A stretch of DNA of 64,000 nt from an uncultured Sphingomonas sp. (GTDB lineage Bacteria; Pseudomonadota; Alphaproteobacteria; Sphingomonadales; Sphingomonadaceae). The notes below the pieces were generated by a model, which saw nothing but the letters and a program-made list of their open reading frames with translations, made no database searches and was not told where the DNA came from. The stretch lies in NCBI RefSeq assembly GCF_913774285.1, contig NZ_CAJYHX010000022.1:124001-188000 (forward strand), given 5' to 3'. Below are positions 62,003 through 64,000 of this stretch, piece after piece; position 1 is the stretch's first letter; each line of letters opens with the position of its first letter. Position numbers and translations under genes: made by a program.

Positions 62003-64000
62003 ATGCCGTCAATGCGCCTGCTCTGCACCACTGCCCTGATCGCGCTCGCCGCGCCTGCCCTGTCCGCCTTGGCCCAGCAAGCGCCCGCCGCCACCGCACC
62101 CGCGCCGCTTGCCACGCTCGTCGACCAGGTGAAGCTGCCCTACGAACAATTCACGCTCGAGAACGGCCTGCGCGTGATCGTGCATACCGATCGCAAGGCG
62201 CCCGTCGTCGCGCTGTCGGTCTGGTACGATGTCGGCTCCAAGCACGAGCCCGCAGGCAAAACGGGGTTCGCGCATCTGTTCGAGCATCTGATGTTCAACG
62301 GCTCGCAGAACGCGCCCGGCGATTTCTTCGAGCCGCTCAAGCAGGTCGGCGCCACCGATCTCAACGGCACCACCTATTACGACCGCACCAATTATTTCGA
62401 GACGGTGCCCAAGCCCGCGCTCGCCCGCGCGCTGTTCCTCGAAAGCGACCGGATGGGCTGGCTCACCCCCGCCATCACCCAGGGCGTGCTCGACGAACAG
62501 CGCGGCGTCGTCCAGAACGAGAAGCGCCAGGGCGACAACCAGCCCTATGGCCTGGTCGAATATGCGCTCGCCGAAGGGCTTTTCGGCGACGGACCCTATG
62601 GCCATTCGGTGATCGGTTCGATGGCCGATCTCGACAAGGCGAGCGTCGCCGACGTCAAGGGCTGGTTCCACGACCATTATGGCCCGAACAACGCGGTGCT
62701 CGCGCTCGCCGGCGACATCGACGCCGCCGAGGCGCGGCCGCTGGTCGAGAAATATTTCGGCAGGATCGCGCGGGGACCGAAGAGCGAATTGCCCAAGGTC
62801 ACCATCCCCACCCTGCCCGCCGCCAAGACGGTGGTGCTCAAGGACCGCGTGCCCGCCATCCAGATCACCCGCAACTGGGCGATTCCCGGGCTCAACGATC
62901 CCGATGCCGCAGCACTCGACGTGTTCGGCCAGGTGCTCGGCGGCCTCGCCAGTTCGCGGCTCGCCAATGCGCTGGTCCGCGAGGAGAAGCTGGCGGTGGG
63001 CGCCTATGCCTATGCCGAGACCTTCTCGCAGGCGGGCACCTTCACCATCGGCGTCACGCTGCAGCCCGGCGTCGACCCGGCCAAGGTCGACAAGCGGATC
63101 GACGCGATCCTCGCCGATCTGATCGCCAAGGGCCCGACCGCCGACGAGGTCCAGCGCGTCGCCACCACCAATGTCGCCGGCACGATCAAGGGCCTGCAGT
63201 CCACCCGCGCCCAGGCCGCCACGCTGGCGGAGGGGCTGCTCTATTCGAACGACCCGGGCTTCTTCCGCAAGCGGCTGGAAGAAATCGCGCGGATGACCCC
63301 GGCCAAGGCGCAGGCCGCCGCCGCCAAATGGCTCACCCGCCCGGCCTTCACCATCCGCGTCGAGCCCGGCGAGCGCGAGGCCTATCAGGAGGCGGCCGCG
63401 GTCGCTCCCGCCAAGCCGGCCGCCGAGGAAGCGATTCCCAAGGGCGATCGCGGCGCGATGCCCGATGTCGGCGCGATCCGCGACATCCGCTTCCCCACGG
63501 TCGCGCGCACCCGGCTCGCGAACGGCATCGAGCTGATCTACGCACAGCAGACCGCAGTGCCGGTGACGCGCATGGTGCTGAGCTTCGATGCCGGCGCCAC
63601 CGCCGATCCCGACGGCAAGCCCGGCACCCAGAACCTCACCCTCTCGCTGATGGACGAGGGCACGACCAGCCGCAATTCCATCGCGATCGCCGAGGCCAAG
63701 GAGCGGCTGGGCGCCGAAATCGACGGCGGCAGCTCGGCCGACCGCACCTATCTCAGCCTCGGCGTGCCGAGCGCCAATCTGGGCGGGGGCGTCGAGCTGT
63801 TCGCCGACATCGTCCGCCATCCGGCATTTGCGCCGGCGGAGGTCGAGCGGCTGCGCGCCACCACGCTCACCGCGATCCAGTTCGAGCTGAGCAGCCCGAG
63901 CGGGCTCGCCAATCGTGCGCTGCCGGGGCTGCTCTACGGCCCGGCCAGCCCGTACGCCAAGCTTGCCAACGGCTCGGGCGATCCGGCGGTGGTAGCGAAG
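62003..64000 (+). CDS. M16 family zinc metallopeptidase, C-terminus outside window
   Basis: A 666-codon open frame reaches the window edge. A signal peptide (MPSMRLLCTTALIALAAPALSALA) is followed by an M16 domain with the inverted zinc motif HxxEH, His91-x-x-Glu94-His95 (FAHLFEHLMFNGS), then DLNGTTYYDRTNYFE and VLDEQRGVVQNEKRQ. A second, inactive M16 domain begins near residue 490 (ARTRLANGIELIYAQQ). The protein is probably a periplasmic or outer-membrane-associated peptidase like PqqL/zinc-protease proteins of sphingomonads. The frame starts at ATG 62003 after GGGGGA; ATG 62012 is also possible. Confidence 0.92.
   Translation, partial: MPSMRLLCTTALIALAAPALSALAQQAPAATAPAPLATLVDQVKLPYEQFTLENGLRVIVHTDRKAPVVALSVWYDVGSKHEPAGKTGFAHLFEHLMFNGSQNAPGDFFEPLKQVGATDLNGTTYYDRTNYFETVPKPALARALFLESDRMGWLTPAITQGVLDEQRGVVQNEKRQGDNQPYGLVEYALAEGLFGDGPYGHSVIGSMADLDKASVADVKGWFHDHYGPNNAVLALAGDIDAAEARPLVEKYFGRIARGPKSELPKVTIPTLPAAKTVVLKDRVPAIQITRNWAIPGLNDPDAAALDVFGQVLGGLASSRLANALVREEKLAVGAYAYAETFSQAGTFTIGVTLQPGVDPAKVDKRIDAILADLIAKGPTADEVQRVATTNVAGTIKGLQSTRAQAATLAEGLLYSNDPGFFRKRLEEIARMTPAKAQAAAAKWLTRPAFTIRVEPGEREAYQEAAAVAPAKPAAEEAIPKGDRGAMPDVGAIRDIRFPTVARTRLANGIELIYAQQTAVPVTRMVLSFDAGATADPDGKPGTQNLTLSLMDEGTTSRNSIAIAEAKERLGAEIDGGSSADRTYLSLGVPSANLGGGVELFADIVRHPAFAPAEVERLRATTLTAIQFELSSPSGLANRALPGLLYGPASPYAKLANGSGDPAVVAK

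Noticed and set aside
1..64000. CRISPR arrays, tRNA or rRNA genes, insertion sequences
   Set aside because: No regularly spaced direct repeats, cloverleaf sequences, rRNA segments or transposase-like proteins were seen.

Overview
This is a high-GC chromosomal segment of an alphaproteobacterium, most likely a Sphingomonas or close sphingomonad. The reasons are the codon use, a TonB-receptor-type outer-membrane protein, several small secreted proteins of sphingomonad type, a DUF3297 protein, a cyclic-nucleotide-domain/thioredoxin-reductase fusion, and dispersed 'HPREGGDP'-type palindromic repeats. It is mostly ordinary core genome with small accessory insertions. I see no rRNA, tRNA, CRISPR, prophage or transposase. 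Both edges cut a gene: a Mur-ligase homologue at the left and an M16 peptidase at the right.

Region by region: 1-2713 holds a divergent cell-wall group (Mur ligase, LD-carboxypeptidase, PLP D-cysteine-desulfhydrase-like enzyme). 2740-5600 pairs a TonB-receptor-like outer-membrane protein with a small secreted protein of unknown fold. 6086-16685 carries thrS, infC (probably read from an ATA codon), a GH16 glucanase, a 2Fe-2S ferredoxin, an AlkA-type glycosylase, a decayed gene, DUF3297, the cNMP/TrxR-like fusion and an EVE protein. 16779-18033 is a divergent locus with a BigR/SqrR-like two-cysteine ArsR repressor, a rhodanese fused to a membrane domain and an AhpD-like protein, which together look like a reactive-sulfur response. 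18285-27666 has typA, a TelA/XpaC-like pair, a CDF transporter, a BI-1 protein, ThpR, and a TetR/DUF4188 pair with a clear palindromic operator.

27682-34798 contains a chemoreceptor, an MDR oxidoreductase, a low-molecular-weight phosphatase, an MFS transporter, a lipoprotein Cu,Zn-SOD and surface proteins. 34887-40778 contains a truncated globin, rluE, rlmJ, lnt and metK; metK lies behind a palindrome resembling a methionine/SAH-regulon operator. 40928-43433 is a run of three divergent EAL-only proteins, two of them lacking key catalytic motifs. trmB and a Nudix hydrolase follow, then a GNAT protein, DUF2721, purE-purK, small hypothetical genes including one frameshift, and a 767-residue protein with two glycosyltransferase domains and an FkbM-like domain. 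ubiA-pmbA-IMPase form one minus-strand operon. yhhQ-argB-yggT-yggU-folD-marC form another, in which marC appears to start on TTG overlapping the folD stop.

The window holds two 97-bp copies of one inverted-repeat element and several shorter G+C-rich palindromes between convergent genes. The observations most worth following are the three-EAL array, the outer-membrane-protein/secreted-protein pair, the cell-wall recycling trio and the sulfur-sensing locus.
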